Origin: Candidatus Amoebophilus asiaticus 5a2
Lineage (GTDB): Bacteria > Bacteroidota > Bacteroidia > Cytophagales > Amoebophilaceae
DNA length: 64,000 nucleotides
Assembly: GCF_000020565.1 (NCBI RefSeq)
Contig: NC_010830.1
Location: forward strand, 248,001 to 312,000
Direction of reading: 5' to 3'
Shown: positions 49,676 to 58,701 of the stretch, in pieces
How the letters are laid out: each line of letters opens with the position of its first letter
Numbering within the stretch: position 1 is the stretch's first letter
The notes under the pieces: model-generated
Seen by the model: only the letters and a program-made list of their open reading frames with translations
Databases searched by the model: none
Told to the model about the DNA's origin: nothing
Program-made: the position numbers and the translations under genes

Positions 49676-50405
49676 CAACACGTGTTTATTGATGATTTAT
49701 TAAAGTGTTTTACATCGATAAAAAATAAAAAGGGAATTGCCCTATGCAGAAATGTTGCCAACAGCCTATCATAGCAGCTCTATACTTTGGTAAATATCTT
49801 GACAAAATACATGCGTTCATGCATACAACTATTTTGGAGAAACTATTTACAATTGTCGTTTGCATGTTATAGATAAAGGAAAAACTAACTATTTCACTTT
49901 TTAGAAACAAACCACTTTAAATAAATGTGTGGACTGCTGTTGTGAGCTTGTCTCTTAATTCTTCTCTTATAGATACTAGATTTAGTAGGTGTAAACTGTT
50001 AAGAAGCAACACTTATCAAAATTGATAAGTGAGCATACAACGCTACTCTTATGATAACAAAGTACAATATACTTCTTTCGAGACCTATTACTTAACCGTA
50101 TTTAAATAGGTCTATATCTAGATTTTATGGGATTTCAGAAGAAATCTAATGGTATATTACCAATAAATAACATTCCTGTTGAATTCTTAGTAGTTGCTAC
50201 TAATCAGGTAGATGGAAGGAATTTATAGCAACTTTCTTTTTCTATGTCTATTGGAAGTATACTATATGTTGACACTGCTTATATTATACTAACTATCTAA
50301 TAGAAGATATGTTGGCTGATAAAAGAATTGAGCTTTGTTCACAACAAAAAGCTAGTTCTCATAGTAAGGATGCTATTTGTTTGGCTTTTTCAAAAAAGCA
50401 TATAA
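49676..50405 (+). pseudogene. Decayed IS982-family transposase
   Basis: Across several frames the sequence matches the intact IS982 transposase in order: an FIDDLLK start, a PYAEM...T..AALYFGKYLDK-like stretch, RFSRCKLL, IPVEFLVVATNQVDG, and LIEDMLADKRIELCSQQ followed by SHSKDA. Many stops and indels show it is long dead. Boundaries are approximate because the ends are lost. Confidence 0.8.
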
Positions 50406-50491
50406 ATATTAGGGAATTTATATACAGCCAATCATATAGTCTATATATTAAAATCTTTATTTCAGCTATATGACTTCTTTACCAAAAAATT

Positions 50492-50705
50492 ATAAATGGG
50501 TACGCGTTCACGGGTCTGCCAATACTAGAAATACGTTATTTTAAGTACAAAGAAGCACTTGGTTGCTAAGAATAAAACACGAGATAACTATAAAATTAGC
50601 CGTATACTAACCATCAACAATAGTTTTTATAGCTAGTTGCTAAATAAAACATGTATTTTTAGCTCATTTTAAAGGTAGTACGCCCGCAAACACACGCATA
50701 AATGG
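50492..50705. mobile_element. Miniature element of the 8-bp-duplication family, copy 1
   Basis: The element proper is 50500-50697 (198 bp). It begins GTACGCGTTCACGGGTCT and ends with a worn complement (ACGCCCGCAAACACACGC). An exact 8-bp direct repeat ATAAATGG lies on each side (50492-50499 and 50698-50705). The interior is homologous, in reverse orientation, to the copy at 55905-56101. No coding capacity. Confidence 0.82.
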
Positions 50706-50748
50706 TTAAAAAAAATTAGGCCCTCTATAATAGTAGAGAGCCTAATTT
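50706..50748 (-). terminator. Terminator of rho
   Basis: A 14-bp stem with one mismatch (AAATTAGGCCCTCT at 50713-50726 with 50735-50748) and, on the minus strand, a following run of eight T residues. It lies 29 bases past the rho stop. Confidence 0.85.
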
Positions 50749-50777
50749 GTCAAACAGTACTGTATATTATATAGTGC

Positions 50778-52316
50778 TTATGTATCACTCATAGAAGCTA
50801 AAAATTCCTCATTGTTTCTGGTTCCTCTCATTTTACCTAATAAGAATTCCATAGCTTCAATAGAAGTCATATCTGCCATAAATTTACGTAAAATCCAAAC
50901 ACGTGACAGAACTTCTTTGTCCATTAGTAAGTCTTCTCTACGTGTACCAGAAGCAGGAACATCCATAGCAGGATAGATACGTCTATTAGCAAGCTTTCTA
51001 TCGAGTTGCAGCTCCATATTACCAGTACCCTTAAATTCTTCAAAGATTACTTCATCCATTTTTGAACCTGTATCAATAAGTGCAGTAGCCAGAATAGTAA
51101 GAGATCCCCCCTCTTCTACATTACGTGCAGCACCAAAAAATCTCTTAGGATTATATAATGCATGAGCATCTACCCCACCTGACAGAATCTTACCTGAAGA
51201 CGGAATAACAATGTTATAAGCACGTGCTAAACGTGTAATAGAGTCAAGCAGTATTACTACATCATGACCACACTCTACCATACGCTTAGCCTTTTCTAAC
51301 ACCATACTAGCAACCTTAGTCTGACGTTCGGCTTGTTCATCAAAAGTAGAGGCAATAACCTCTGCATTAACGCTTCTAGACATATCCGTTACTTCTTCTG
51401 GGCGCTCGCCTATAAGTAGTACGATAAGGTATACTTCTGGATGGTTAGCAGCAATGGCATTGGCTATTTCTTTAAGCAGAACAGTTTTTCCAGTTTTTGG
51501 AGGTGCCACAATCATACCTCGCTGTCCTTTTCCAATTGGTGCAAACAGATTTAATATTCTGGTTGAATACTGAGTTGGACCATTATCTAATCTTAATCGT
51601 TCTTGAGCAAAAAGTGGCGTCAAGTATTCAAAAGAAACTCTATCTCTGATTTCTTCAGTAGTTCTACCATTTACAGTCTCTACTTTGAGCAAAGCAAAAT
51701 ACTTTTCTCCCTCTTTAGGTGACCTTACAGCACCTTTAACAGTATCTCCCGTTTTAAGGCCAAATAGTTTAATCTGTGAAGGGGATACATAGATATCATC
51801 AGGACTAGCCAAATAATTATAATCCGCAGATCTAAGAAAACCATATCCGTCTTGCATTATTTCTAATACACCTTCACTATCTATAGCAATATCTAAATTA
51901 ACAGCATTGGGAGTAGTGTTTCTGTTTCTCCTAATATGACCATTATTACCCCTTGAACTCATTGGCTGTCCAGGATTGGTATTTGTGGCATTGTTTGTCG
52001 TCTTAGCAGGAGTAGATGGAGAGTTACTAGGTTCAACATTAGTAGCCACACTATTTTTTTCGTTAATACCCTGTGTACTATTGTTAGAAGCTACAACATT
52101 AGAACGCTTTTCTATAGCAGGTTTTTCTGTAGCAGGTTTTTCTACTACTACCTTTCTTTCTGGTAGCTGTGACTCTGGTATTAATGCTTGCTGATCTAAG
52201 ATTTTGTAAATTAACCCCTGTTTATCAAGCTTTTTGTAATTTTTAATTTTTAAAGTCTCTGCAATGTCTCTTAATTCTGAAAGCAACAGAGCATCAAGTT
52301 CATCTATATTGTACAT
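50778..52316 (-). CDS. rho: Transcription termination factor Rho
   Basis: Rho is the hexameric RNA helicase that ends transcription. The 512-residue protein (ATG at 52316; an open frame upstream of it gives no family sequence) starts with the Rho N-terminal helix domain ([21 protein letters not shown]). A low-complexity Asn/Thr/Pro/Ser-rich insert (about residues 50-130) follows, as often in Bacteroidota Rho. Then come the RNA-binding cold-shock domain ([15 protein letters not shown]) and the ATPase with [44 protein letters not shown] and the Q- and R-loop regions. Confidence 0.96.
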   Translation of the reverse strand: MYNIDELDALLLSELRDIAETLKIKNYKKLDKQGLIYKILDQQALIPESQLPERKVVVEKPATEKPAIEKRSNVVASNNSTQGINEKNSVATNVEPSNSPSTPAKTTNNATNTNPGQPMSSRGNNGHIRRNRNTTPNAVNLDIAIDSEGVLEIMQDGYGFLRSADYNYLASPDDIYVSPSQIKLFGLKTGDTVKGAVRSPKEGEKYFALLKVETVNGRTTEEIRDRVSFEYLTPLFAQERLRLDNGPTQYSTRILNLFAPIGKGQRGMIVAPPKTGKTVLLKEIANAIAANHPEVYLIVLLIGERPEEVTDMSRSVNAEVIASTFDEQAERQTKVASMVLEKAKRMVECGHDVVILLDSITRLARAYNIVIPSSGKILSGGVDAHALYNPKRFFGAARNVEEGGSLTILATALIDTGSKMDEVIFEEFKGTGNMELQLDRKLANRRIYPAMDVPASGTRREDLLMDKEVLSRVWILRKFMADMTSIEAMEFLLGKMRGTRNNEEFLASMSDT

Positions 52317-52728
52317 AATCAAAATTATAATGTAAATATTCAAAGAAAAGGACCATTTTAGTAAGCCTAAATTAAATTGTGTCCAAATTCACCGAAATGT
52401 AATGATTTATTTTTATCGAAATGATTACCTGGAACTTCAAGAGGTAATACGAACGGTATATAGTTATGGTATATATAACATATAAAATACTAATCCTACA
52501 ATCATGTATATCTATGAGGCAGTATTATTATTAATGCACTACAATGATATGTTATTAATAGACCATTGTCAAGAATTATCTACTATTTTAAGAGAAACTT
52601 TAAAATTTTAACACCAAGATGACGTAATTTAGACACTTATAGGAGGTTGATTAAATATAAAATCAGTTTTATCATTCCCATAAGTATCCATATTTTTGCA
52701 TGGCTATATAAAAATAAAAAATTTAAGT
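52317..52728. other. Divergent promoter region of rho and serS
   Basis: 412 bases between divergent genes; no gene recognised. It must hold promoters for both sides. Confidence 0.5.
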
Positions 52729-54000
52729 ATGTTAGAGATTAATTATATACAAGAAAATAAAACTAGTGTTATTGCTAAATTGCACAAAAGACATCTTTAT
52801 AATGCTGCGGATCTAATAGAAAATATTTTAACTATTAATCAGCAAAGAAAAGAAACCCAATTAGCACTTGACACAACTTCATCACAAGTTAATCAACTCA
52901 CCAAACAAATAGAACAATTACTACAAGAAGGTAAAAAGCAAGAAATAGAATCTATCAAATCACAAAGTAAAGTTTTAAAAGCAAGTGTTAAGGAACTTGA
53001 ATTACAATTAAATACCTATAAAGAAACTTTACAACAGAAATTAGATGAGCTTCCTAATTTACCACATGATAATGTACCCATAGGAAAAGATAGTACTTCA
53101 AATGAAATAGTTTATCAAGTTGAATCTATTCCTGAACATACTGCACAATTAATTCCTCATTGGGAACTGATTACTACCTATAATATTATTGATTTTGAAT
53201 TAGGAAATAAGTTAACAGGTGCTGGGTTTCCAGTATATAAAGGAAAAGGAGCTAGACTACAAAGAGCTCTAATTAATTTTTTTCTTGATGAAGCTAGAAA
53301 AGCTGGCTATGAAGAAATACAGCCTCCTATACTTGTTAATAAAGCCAGTGCATATGGTACTGGACAGCTGCCTGATAAAGAAGGACAAATGTATGAATTA
53401 GCCAATGAACCTTTATATTTAATTCCTACTGCTGAAGTGCCTGTTACAAACTTATATAGAGATCAAATTCTTAGCAAAGATGTGCTACCTATTAGGCATG
53501 TAGCTTATACACCTTGTTTTAGAAGAGAGGCTGGTTCTTGGGGTAGCCATGTAAGGGGTTTAAATCGTTTACATCAATTTGATAAGGTGGAAATTGTAGA
53601 AATAAGCTTACCAGAGCTTTCTTATCAAGCTTTAGAAACTATGCGTAGATATGTTGAAAGCCTAGTACAGAAATTGGAACTTCCTTATAGAGTATTAAAG
53701 CTATGCAGTGGAGATTTAGGATTTGCATCAGCATTTACTTATGATATAGAAGTTTTCTCTGTAGGACAAAATCGTTGGTTAGAAGTAAGTTCTATTAGCA
53801 ATTATGATACCTACCAAGCAAATCGTATGCAATTACGTTATAAAGACAATGGACATAACCGCCTTTTACATACTTTAAACGGAAGTGCCATAGCCTTACC
53901 AAGAATTATGGCAGCTTTATTAGAGTTAAACTTTACAGAAGGTAAGATTAAGATCCCACATGCACTCACAAAGTATACAGATTTTGAGTATATTAGTTAA
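52729..54000 (+). CDS. serS: Seryl-tRNA synthetase
   Basis: Class II synthetase that charges tRNA-Ser. The 423-residue protein (ATG at 52729) begins with the two-helix coiled-coil arm (about residues 28-100) that grips the long variable arm of the tRNA. Then come motif 2 in TPCFRREAGSWGSHVRGLNRLHQFDKVE and motif 3 in LNGSAIALPRIMAALLE. It is followed by adk (76-base gap) and obg on the same strand. Confidence 0.96.
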   Translation: MLEINYIQENKTSVIAKLHKRHLYNAADLIENILTINQQRKETQLALDTTSSQVNQLTKQIEQLLQEGKKQEIESIKSQSKVLKASVKELELQLNTYKETLQQKLDELPNLPHDNVPIGKDSTSNEIVYQVESIPEHTAQLIPHWELITTYNIIDFELGNKLTGAGFPVYKGKGARLQRALINFFLDEARKAGYEEIQPPILVNKASAYGTGQLPDKEGQMYELANEPLYLIPTAEVPVTNLYRDQILSKDVLPIRHVAYTPCFRREAGSWGSHVRGLNRLHQFDKVEIVEISLPELSYQALETMRRYVESLVQKLELPYRVLKLCSGDLGFASAFTYDIEVFSVGQNRWLEVSSISNYDTYQANRMQLRYKDNGHNRLLHTLNGSAIALPRIMAALLELNFTEGKIKIPHALTKYTDFEYIS

Positions 54001-54076
54001 ATATTTGTTCATAACTTAGGATAAAAATTTAAATATCATTACTTTGCATAAGTTAGTTTAATTAAAAAGTATAAAA

Positions 54077-54658
54077 ATGGCCAATATTGTATTATTAGGC
54101 CCTCCCGGCGCAGGTAAAGGAACACAGAGTGAAAGAATAGTCAGTCAGTATAACTTAACGCCTATTGTACCTGGTAATTTAATGCGTGAACACATTAATC
54201 AGGATACATCAGTAGGGAGGCTGCTCTCCAATTATATTAATGAAGGCATGCTAGCACCTCATAAAGTGGTTATGGACTTAGTAGAGGAACAAGTAAAAGC
54301 CCAAAAGCATGGCTTTAAATTTTTATTTGATGGCTTTCCACGTGCTATAGCCCAAGCTATTTCACTAGATGAGTTACTTCCAAAACATGGCCACCAACTA
54401 GATGCGGTCATTTTTTTAGATGTACCTGATGAAATAGTAAAAGAAAGAATCAGGGATAGGGCAAAAGTATCGGGTCGTGTAGATGACCAAAGTGATGAAA
54501 AAATAGCCACAAGACTAGAAATTTATCACAGCGAGACATTACCAGTAGTAGATTATTACGAAAAGCAAAATAAGCTTTACCGAGTCGAAGGTATGGGGCC
54601 TGTAGAAGATGTGTTTGAAAGAATAATACAAGTAATTAATCCACTTTATCATAAGTAA
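54077..54658 (+). CDS. adk: Adenylate kinase
   Basis: Adk catalyses ATP + AMP = 2 ADP. The 193-residue short form has the P-loop GPPGAGKGTQSE (8-19), the AMP-binding FDGFPRAIAQA and the LID region RIRDRAKVSGRVDDQSDEKI without zinc-binding cysteines. Length is right for the short class. Placed between serS and obg. Confidence 0.95.
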   Translation: MANIVLLGPPGAGKGTQSERIVSQYNLTPIVPGNLMREHINQDTSVGRLLSNYINEGMLAPHKVVMDLVEEQVKAQKHGFKFLFDGFPRAIAQAISLDELLPKHGHQLDAVIFLDVPDEIVKERIRDRAKVSGRVDDQSDEKIATRLEIYHSETLPVVDYYEKQNKLYRVEGMGPVEDVFERIIQVINPLYHK

Positions 54659-54693
54659 ACTTTTTATACTAAAAATAATTATAAATAAAGTAC

Positions 54694-55698
54694 GTGGCTT
54701 CTTTTGACTTTATTGATGAGGTAAAAAAATATGTACAGGCTGGGCATGGTGGCCCAGGAGTCGTGCATTTTAGAAGGGAAAAATTTGTACCTAAAGGAGG
54801 ACCAGATGGTGGCGATGGCGGAAAAGGTGGAGATATCATCTTAAAGGGTAATAAGCAGTTATCTACATTATTACACCTTAAATATAGGAAACACATTGTG
54901 GCCGAAGATGGGAAGTCTGGAGAAGGTGGATGTCGTACGGGAGCTGATGGTACAAGTATAATTTTAGAAGTACCTTTAGGAACTGTAGCTAAAGATATTG
55001 ATTCAGGGAATATACTTGTAGATATTACTGAAGACGGTCAACAAACTATATTGCTGCATGGTGGTAGAGGTGGACAAGGAAACGTACATTTCAAAACTCC
55101 TACACAACAAGCCCCCCGACACGCACAACCAGGTGAGTCAGGAGAAGAAGGTTGGATTAAATTAGAATTAAAGCTGCTTGCTGAAGTAGGCCTAGTGGGA
55201 TTTCCAAATGCTGGAAAGTCTACACTTTTAGCATCTATTTCAGCTGCAAAGCCTAAAATAGCTAATTATCCATTTACAACTCTAGTACCTCAGCTAGGTG
55301 TAGTAGCCTACCGAGAAGGACATTCGTTTGTACTGGCCGACATGCCTGGAATTATAGAGGGTGCTTCGATGGGAAAAGGATTAGGAACAAGATTTTTAAA
55401 ACATATAGAAAGAAACCGAGTCTTAGTACTAATGATATCTGCTGATGATACCGCTAACATAGTACAAACATATACTAGCCTACTTAAAGAGCTCAAATCC
55501 TACAGCGAAGACCTTTTTAAAAAACCACGTATACTAGTTATATCTAAGCTTGATCTAATTGGTGCGGAAGAAAAGGTAACAATAAAAAAATTGTTACCTA
55601 AACAAATAGATTGTGTCTTTATTTCGTCAGTAACGGGAGAAGGGTTACAAAAATTCAAAGATAAGATATGGAAATTGTTACACCCAGAACTCAAATAA
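54694..55698 (+). CDS. obg: GTPase Obg
   Basis: Obg is an essential GTPase acting in 50S subunit assembly and stress control. The 334-residue protein starts at a GTG (54694), giving the family N-terminus FIDEVKKYVQAGHGGPG. The Gly-rich Obg fold (GGPDGGDGGKGGDI) runs to about residue 158. The G domain has GFPNAGKST (P loop), the switch in PFTTLVPQLG, DMPGIIEGAS and SKLDLIG. The short form lacks a C-terminal extension. It follows adk by 35 bases. Confidence 0.95.
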   Translation: MASFDFIDEVKKYVQAGHGGPGVVHFRREKFVPKGGPDGGDGGKGGDIILKGNKQLSTLLHLKYRKHIVAEDGKSGEGGCRTGADGTSIILEVPLGTVAKDIDSGNILVDITEDGQQTILLHGGRGGQGNVHFKTPTQQAPRHAQPGESGEEGWIKLELKLLAEVGLVGFPNAGKSTLLASISAAKPKIANYPFTTLVPQLGVVAYREGHSFVLADMPGIIEGASMGKGLGTRFLKHIERNRVLVLMISADDTANIVQTYTSLLKELKSYSEDLFKKPRILVISKLDLIGAEEKVTIKKLLPKQIDCVFISSVTGEGLQKFKDKIWKLLHPELK

Positions 55699-55896
55699 CT
55701 ACATTTTACATATAGTTATAATACTTATCTACAGCTTTTCAAGTAGATCACCTAAACTCAAAGTAAGTCTACATATACAAGGTTTCTATTACTTACTTTT
55801 ACTAGCCAATAAAGCCATAGCTTATAGTAATATATTGACTTTATTTTTCATTTTTACAAAGTCCATACACCATAAACTATCATTGGTAAATAGATT

Positions 55897-56109
55897 CAGA
55901 TAACGTATCCGTTCATGGGTCTACTATCTTTAAAATGGGCCAAAAACATATATTTATTTGGCAACTAGCTATAAAAATTATTATTGATAGTTAGTATATG
56001 GTTGGTTTTATAGTTGCTACGTATTTTATTCTTAACAACCAAGTGTTTTCTTATACTTAAAATAACGTGTTTCTAGCATTGCCAGACCCGTGAACGTGTA
56101 CCAGATAAC
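55897..56109. mobile_element. Miniature element of the 8-bp-duplication family, copy 2
   Basis: The element proper is 55905-56101 (197 bp), with 18-bp inverted ends (GTATCCGTTCATGGGTCT and AGACCCGTGAACGTGTAC). An exact 8-bp direct repeat CAGATAAC stands at 55897-55904 and 56102-56109. The interior matches copy 1 on the opposite strand. No coding capacity. Confidence 0.88.
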
Positions 56110-56226
56110 TCTACTTAACTTACACTAAAGGAAGAATATTATTGCCTAAGCAATATATAGTTAGGTAAATTTAGCCTGTCTATAAAGCTAATTGTTTTAT
56201 ATGCTAAGCAAGCGACTAGCTTAGTA

Positions 56227-56775
56227 TTACTTCATATAACTTTGCTCTGCATGTTTTTTCAATTGTTGTAGACCTTTCGCATAATCTCTTTTCAGAGCTG
56301 GCTTAAATATTAGGGACATATATTTATACAATATATTTCTTCCTATTTGGCTATTAAACGTCCAAGTTACCGTTGTCTTATTATGCTCTTGTTCTTCAAA
56401 ATCCCAACTTGCCTTAGTAATGCCATCCCATCCTGCAAACTTTAAAACCGTTTGAATATGTTTGTTAGGTACACTTTTAACAATTTCTTGAGAACCTTTG
56501 CCTACTTTAGGATTTTTACTATCCCATAACATTTTGCAGCCAACACCTGATTCTGGACCCTCATAATTAATATATATGTTAGCATCTTTCTGTTGCCAGG
56601 GCGACCAATTGCTCCATTGCCTTAAACTATTTACCTCATTAAAAACAATATTAATTGGCGTATCAATGATAATAGATTCTTTTACTTGGTAATTAGATGG
56701 TAAAAATAAACCCACTATAAGTGCAAACACGAATGTACTTATTAATGCTATAAATGTATATTTTATTAGTTTCAT
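56227..56775 (-). CDS. SRPBCC-family protein with membrane anchor (182 aa)
   Basis: An N-terminal hydrophobic segment (residues 8-25, FIALISTFVFALIVGLF) suggests a membrane anchor. The remaining 150 residues have the pattern of an SRPBCC (START-like/polyketide cyclase) fold: ESIIIDTPINIVFNEVNSLRQWSNWSPWQ, GVGCKMLWDSK and TTVTWTF, with a C-terminal helix. These proteins bind hydrophobic ligands; the ligand cannot be told. It is transcribed toward obg with a miniature element between. Confidence 0.75.
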   Translation of the reverse strand: MKLIKYTFIALISTFVFALIVGLFLPSNYQVKESIIIDTPINIVFNEVNSLRQWSNWSPWQQKDANIYINYEGPESGVGCKMLWDSKNPKVGKGSQEIVKSVPNKHIQTVLKFAGWDGITKASWDFEEQEHNKTTVTWTFNSQIGRNILYKYMSLIFKPALKRDYAKGLQQLKKHAEQSYMK

Positions 56776-57596
56776 ATATTATAAATCTGTATTTAATTTA
56801 TTATTAACTCTTATTAGCCATGTATACCTTAATATAATGTTGTAATTTTCAATATAAAATGATGCAATCTAAGTAAACTTTGTAAGTAGTATGGTAATTC
56901 AGTATATATTAAAATCCAACTTTCTTATATACTTGACACATTCTATAAATTTTTTAATTCACATACTTAAAAGTAATCTAAACATAATCAATAGATCAAG
57001 ATAATGCTCATATTTTAGACAAATAATTCTATAATTATAACCTATATTACAACTAATCATCATTTCCTTTTTGCTCGCCTGTCGAATCAGTATAATATAT
57101 GTCGTTGTTAACTTGAGATAATTTTTACCATTAATTGGGGCTAATGGTAGACTCTCTATAGCAAATTCAATAATACTGATCTATGTCTGCCAACAAACTA
57201 TCTAACAGATTTCTAAATGCTTGCTTAGCTTGTCTTTTTTTATAACAATAGATATTTCCTGTATACTTTTAAAGTATAAACAACTACGTTAAGTTAGCCA
57301 TATAAGCACTTCTCTAAAAAACAAAAGTCATACACAAGTCAGTTTATATTTACCAATTAAGTCTTATATAAGGAAGGAAGAGGGAAATATAACAACAATA
57401 GTCTAGCAATAAAGTAAAATACATTATTATAATCTAACAATACATAATCACATCCATCAATTTATATACATATAATTTACAATTAAACATATATGTATTA
57501 TAAATATCACAAATGAATACTTATATATAAAAGTTATACACAAACAACTACAAATCGCTTTATTAGATAGGCATTTAATGTTGATTCTTGCCTTTT
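56776..57596. other. Long AT-rich gap before the second HTH gene
   Basis: 821 bases between divergent genes, with no gene or repeat recognised. It resembles the long AT-rich stretch before the first HTH gene in composition, not in sequence. Confidence 0.5.
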
Positions 57597-58007
57597 ATGA
57601 TACATAGAGGACATATAGTAGAAAAAATTGTTAGAAAGAGTGGATACTCTCTTACCAAGTTAGCTGAAAAGCTAGGAATAAGCCGAAATACGCTTTATAA
57701 TAGGTTCGATAATGCAAATTTAGGTTATCGTTTTATTATGGATGTGGGGAATATTATACACTACGATTTTACCCTCGATTTCCCTGAAATAAAAAAAGAA
57801 TCTAGCTTAATTGGTGACTATTCAATGGTTGTTCCAAAAAGGGAAGATAGGGCAGCAGATTTATGGAGGATAGAAGGAAAATATACACACTTACTTGAAA
57901 AATACACAAAATTATTAGGTATACTTGTTAAAATAGCAAATGAGAACGAACTCCATACGCTCAAAAAGGAAATAGTAAATTTATTAGAAAAGGAAACAAG
58001 AGGATAA
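57597..58007 (+). CDS. Small helix-turn-helix protein (136 aa), paralogue 2
   Basis: Closely related to the protein at 49062-49466: the N-terminal 60 residues are nearly the same (HRGHIVEKIVRKSGYS, then LGISRNTLYNRFDNANLGY and GNIIHYDFT). The middle (about 65-85) differs, and the tail again has LLEKYTKLLGIL and LKKEI. DNA binding is inferred from the HTH. The ATG at 57597 is used; a TTG lies three codons earlier. A miniature TA-flanked element begins 20 bases after the stop. The pair brackets rho, serS-adk-obg and the SRPBCC gene. Confidence 0.75.
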   Translation: MIHRGHIVEKIVRKSGYSLTKLAEKLGISRNTLYNRFDNANLGYRFIMDVGNIIHYDFTLDFPEIKKESSLIGDYSMVVPKREDRAADLWRIEGKYTHLLEKYTKLLGILVKIANENELHTLKKEIVNLLEKETRG

Positions 58008-58027
58008 GTACATAAGCATTATTAATA

Positions 58028-58195
58028 GACCCGCTGCGAAACACTCAATAGCTAGAATTACTAAATATTTAAAGTAAAAACTTACTATTTTACAAAACAA
58101 AAAAACGGCTTTTTTACGTTTCAAATAGAGATCTTATTTCTCAATTATTTTGTGATTTTTTACCTTTTATTATAATATTGATTTCGCAGCGGGTC
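58028..58195. mobile_element. Miniature inverted-repeat element (TA-flanked family), copy 2
   Basis: 168 bp, with perfect 14-bp inverted ends GACCCGCTGCGAAA / TTTCGCAGCGGGTC and TA outside each. Interior alignable by eye to the copy at 7437-7614 (TTACTAT, GCCTTTTTTA- and TGTGA-type blocks in the same order). Ends match those of the IS5-like element family. Confidence 0.8.
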
Positions 58196-58252
58196 TAGTT
58201 ATATACACTATAGCTATTGATTGCCCAGCGATTATGAGTATAGTTAAAGATG

Positions 58253-58311
58253 TATCATAATTTTATTAGTATCATAATTTTATTAGTATCATAATTTTAT
58301 TAGTATCATAA
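58253..58311. repeat. 17-bp tandem repeat, three and a half copies
   Basis: TATCATAATTTTATTAG repeats exactly three times from 58253 to 58303, followed by TATCATAA. It lies between the miniature element and a gene remnant. The units are contiguous without spacers, so it is not a CRISPR. Confidence 0.85.
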
Positions 58312-58351
58312 CTATATGCATATTCTCTATATGATTTGTTTATAGAATAAA

Positions 58352-58546
58352 CTATTCCTTCTTCTTGGTAATAATACAATGATCTTCATCTATCCTACTA
58401 AATTTTGCATTCCCTTGCATAATGGCCCCTGTATCAAATGTGTATTGTAATGCCCATACTCCTTGTATAGTTTCAAAAACGTATACCCTATAAAGATCTT
58501 TTTTATATACATAGTAGATTATGAATAAGTTATAATAAATTTGCCA
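58352..58546 (-). pseudogene. Short coding remnant, about 64 codons
   Basis: A minus-strand frame, open from after a TAG at 58547-58549 to a TAG at 58352-58354, reads like real protein: DLYRVYVFETIQGVWALQYT, then FDTGAIMQGNAKFSRIDEDH. There is no good start; the only Met is internal. It may be the 3' end of a lost gene. The family is not recognised. Confidence 0.35.
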
Positions 58547-58701
58547 CTATTTCTTATACATAAATAGCTTTGTAGGTTTTGTGTTTAAGGCAAATAAAAA
58601 TTTATGGTAGATTCTTATTTTTACTCGTCCAAGTTAGATTGTACAAGCAAAAACTAAATAGATATTTTTTAAGTCTTTATTAATCTATATTAATTACTAC
58701 T

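Noticed and set aside
58253-58311. Possible CRISPR array
   Set aside because: Units are contiguous with no spacers and no cas genes are nearby.
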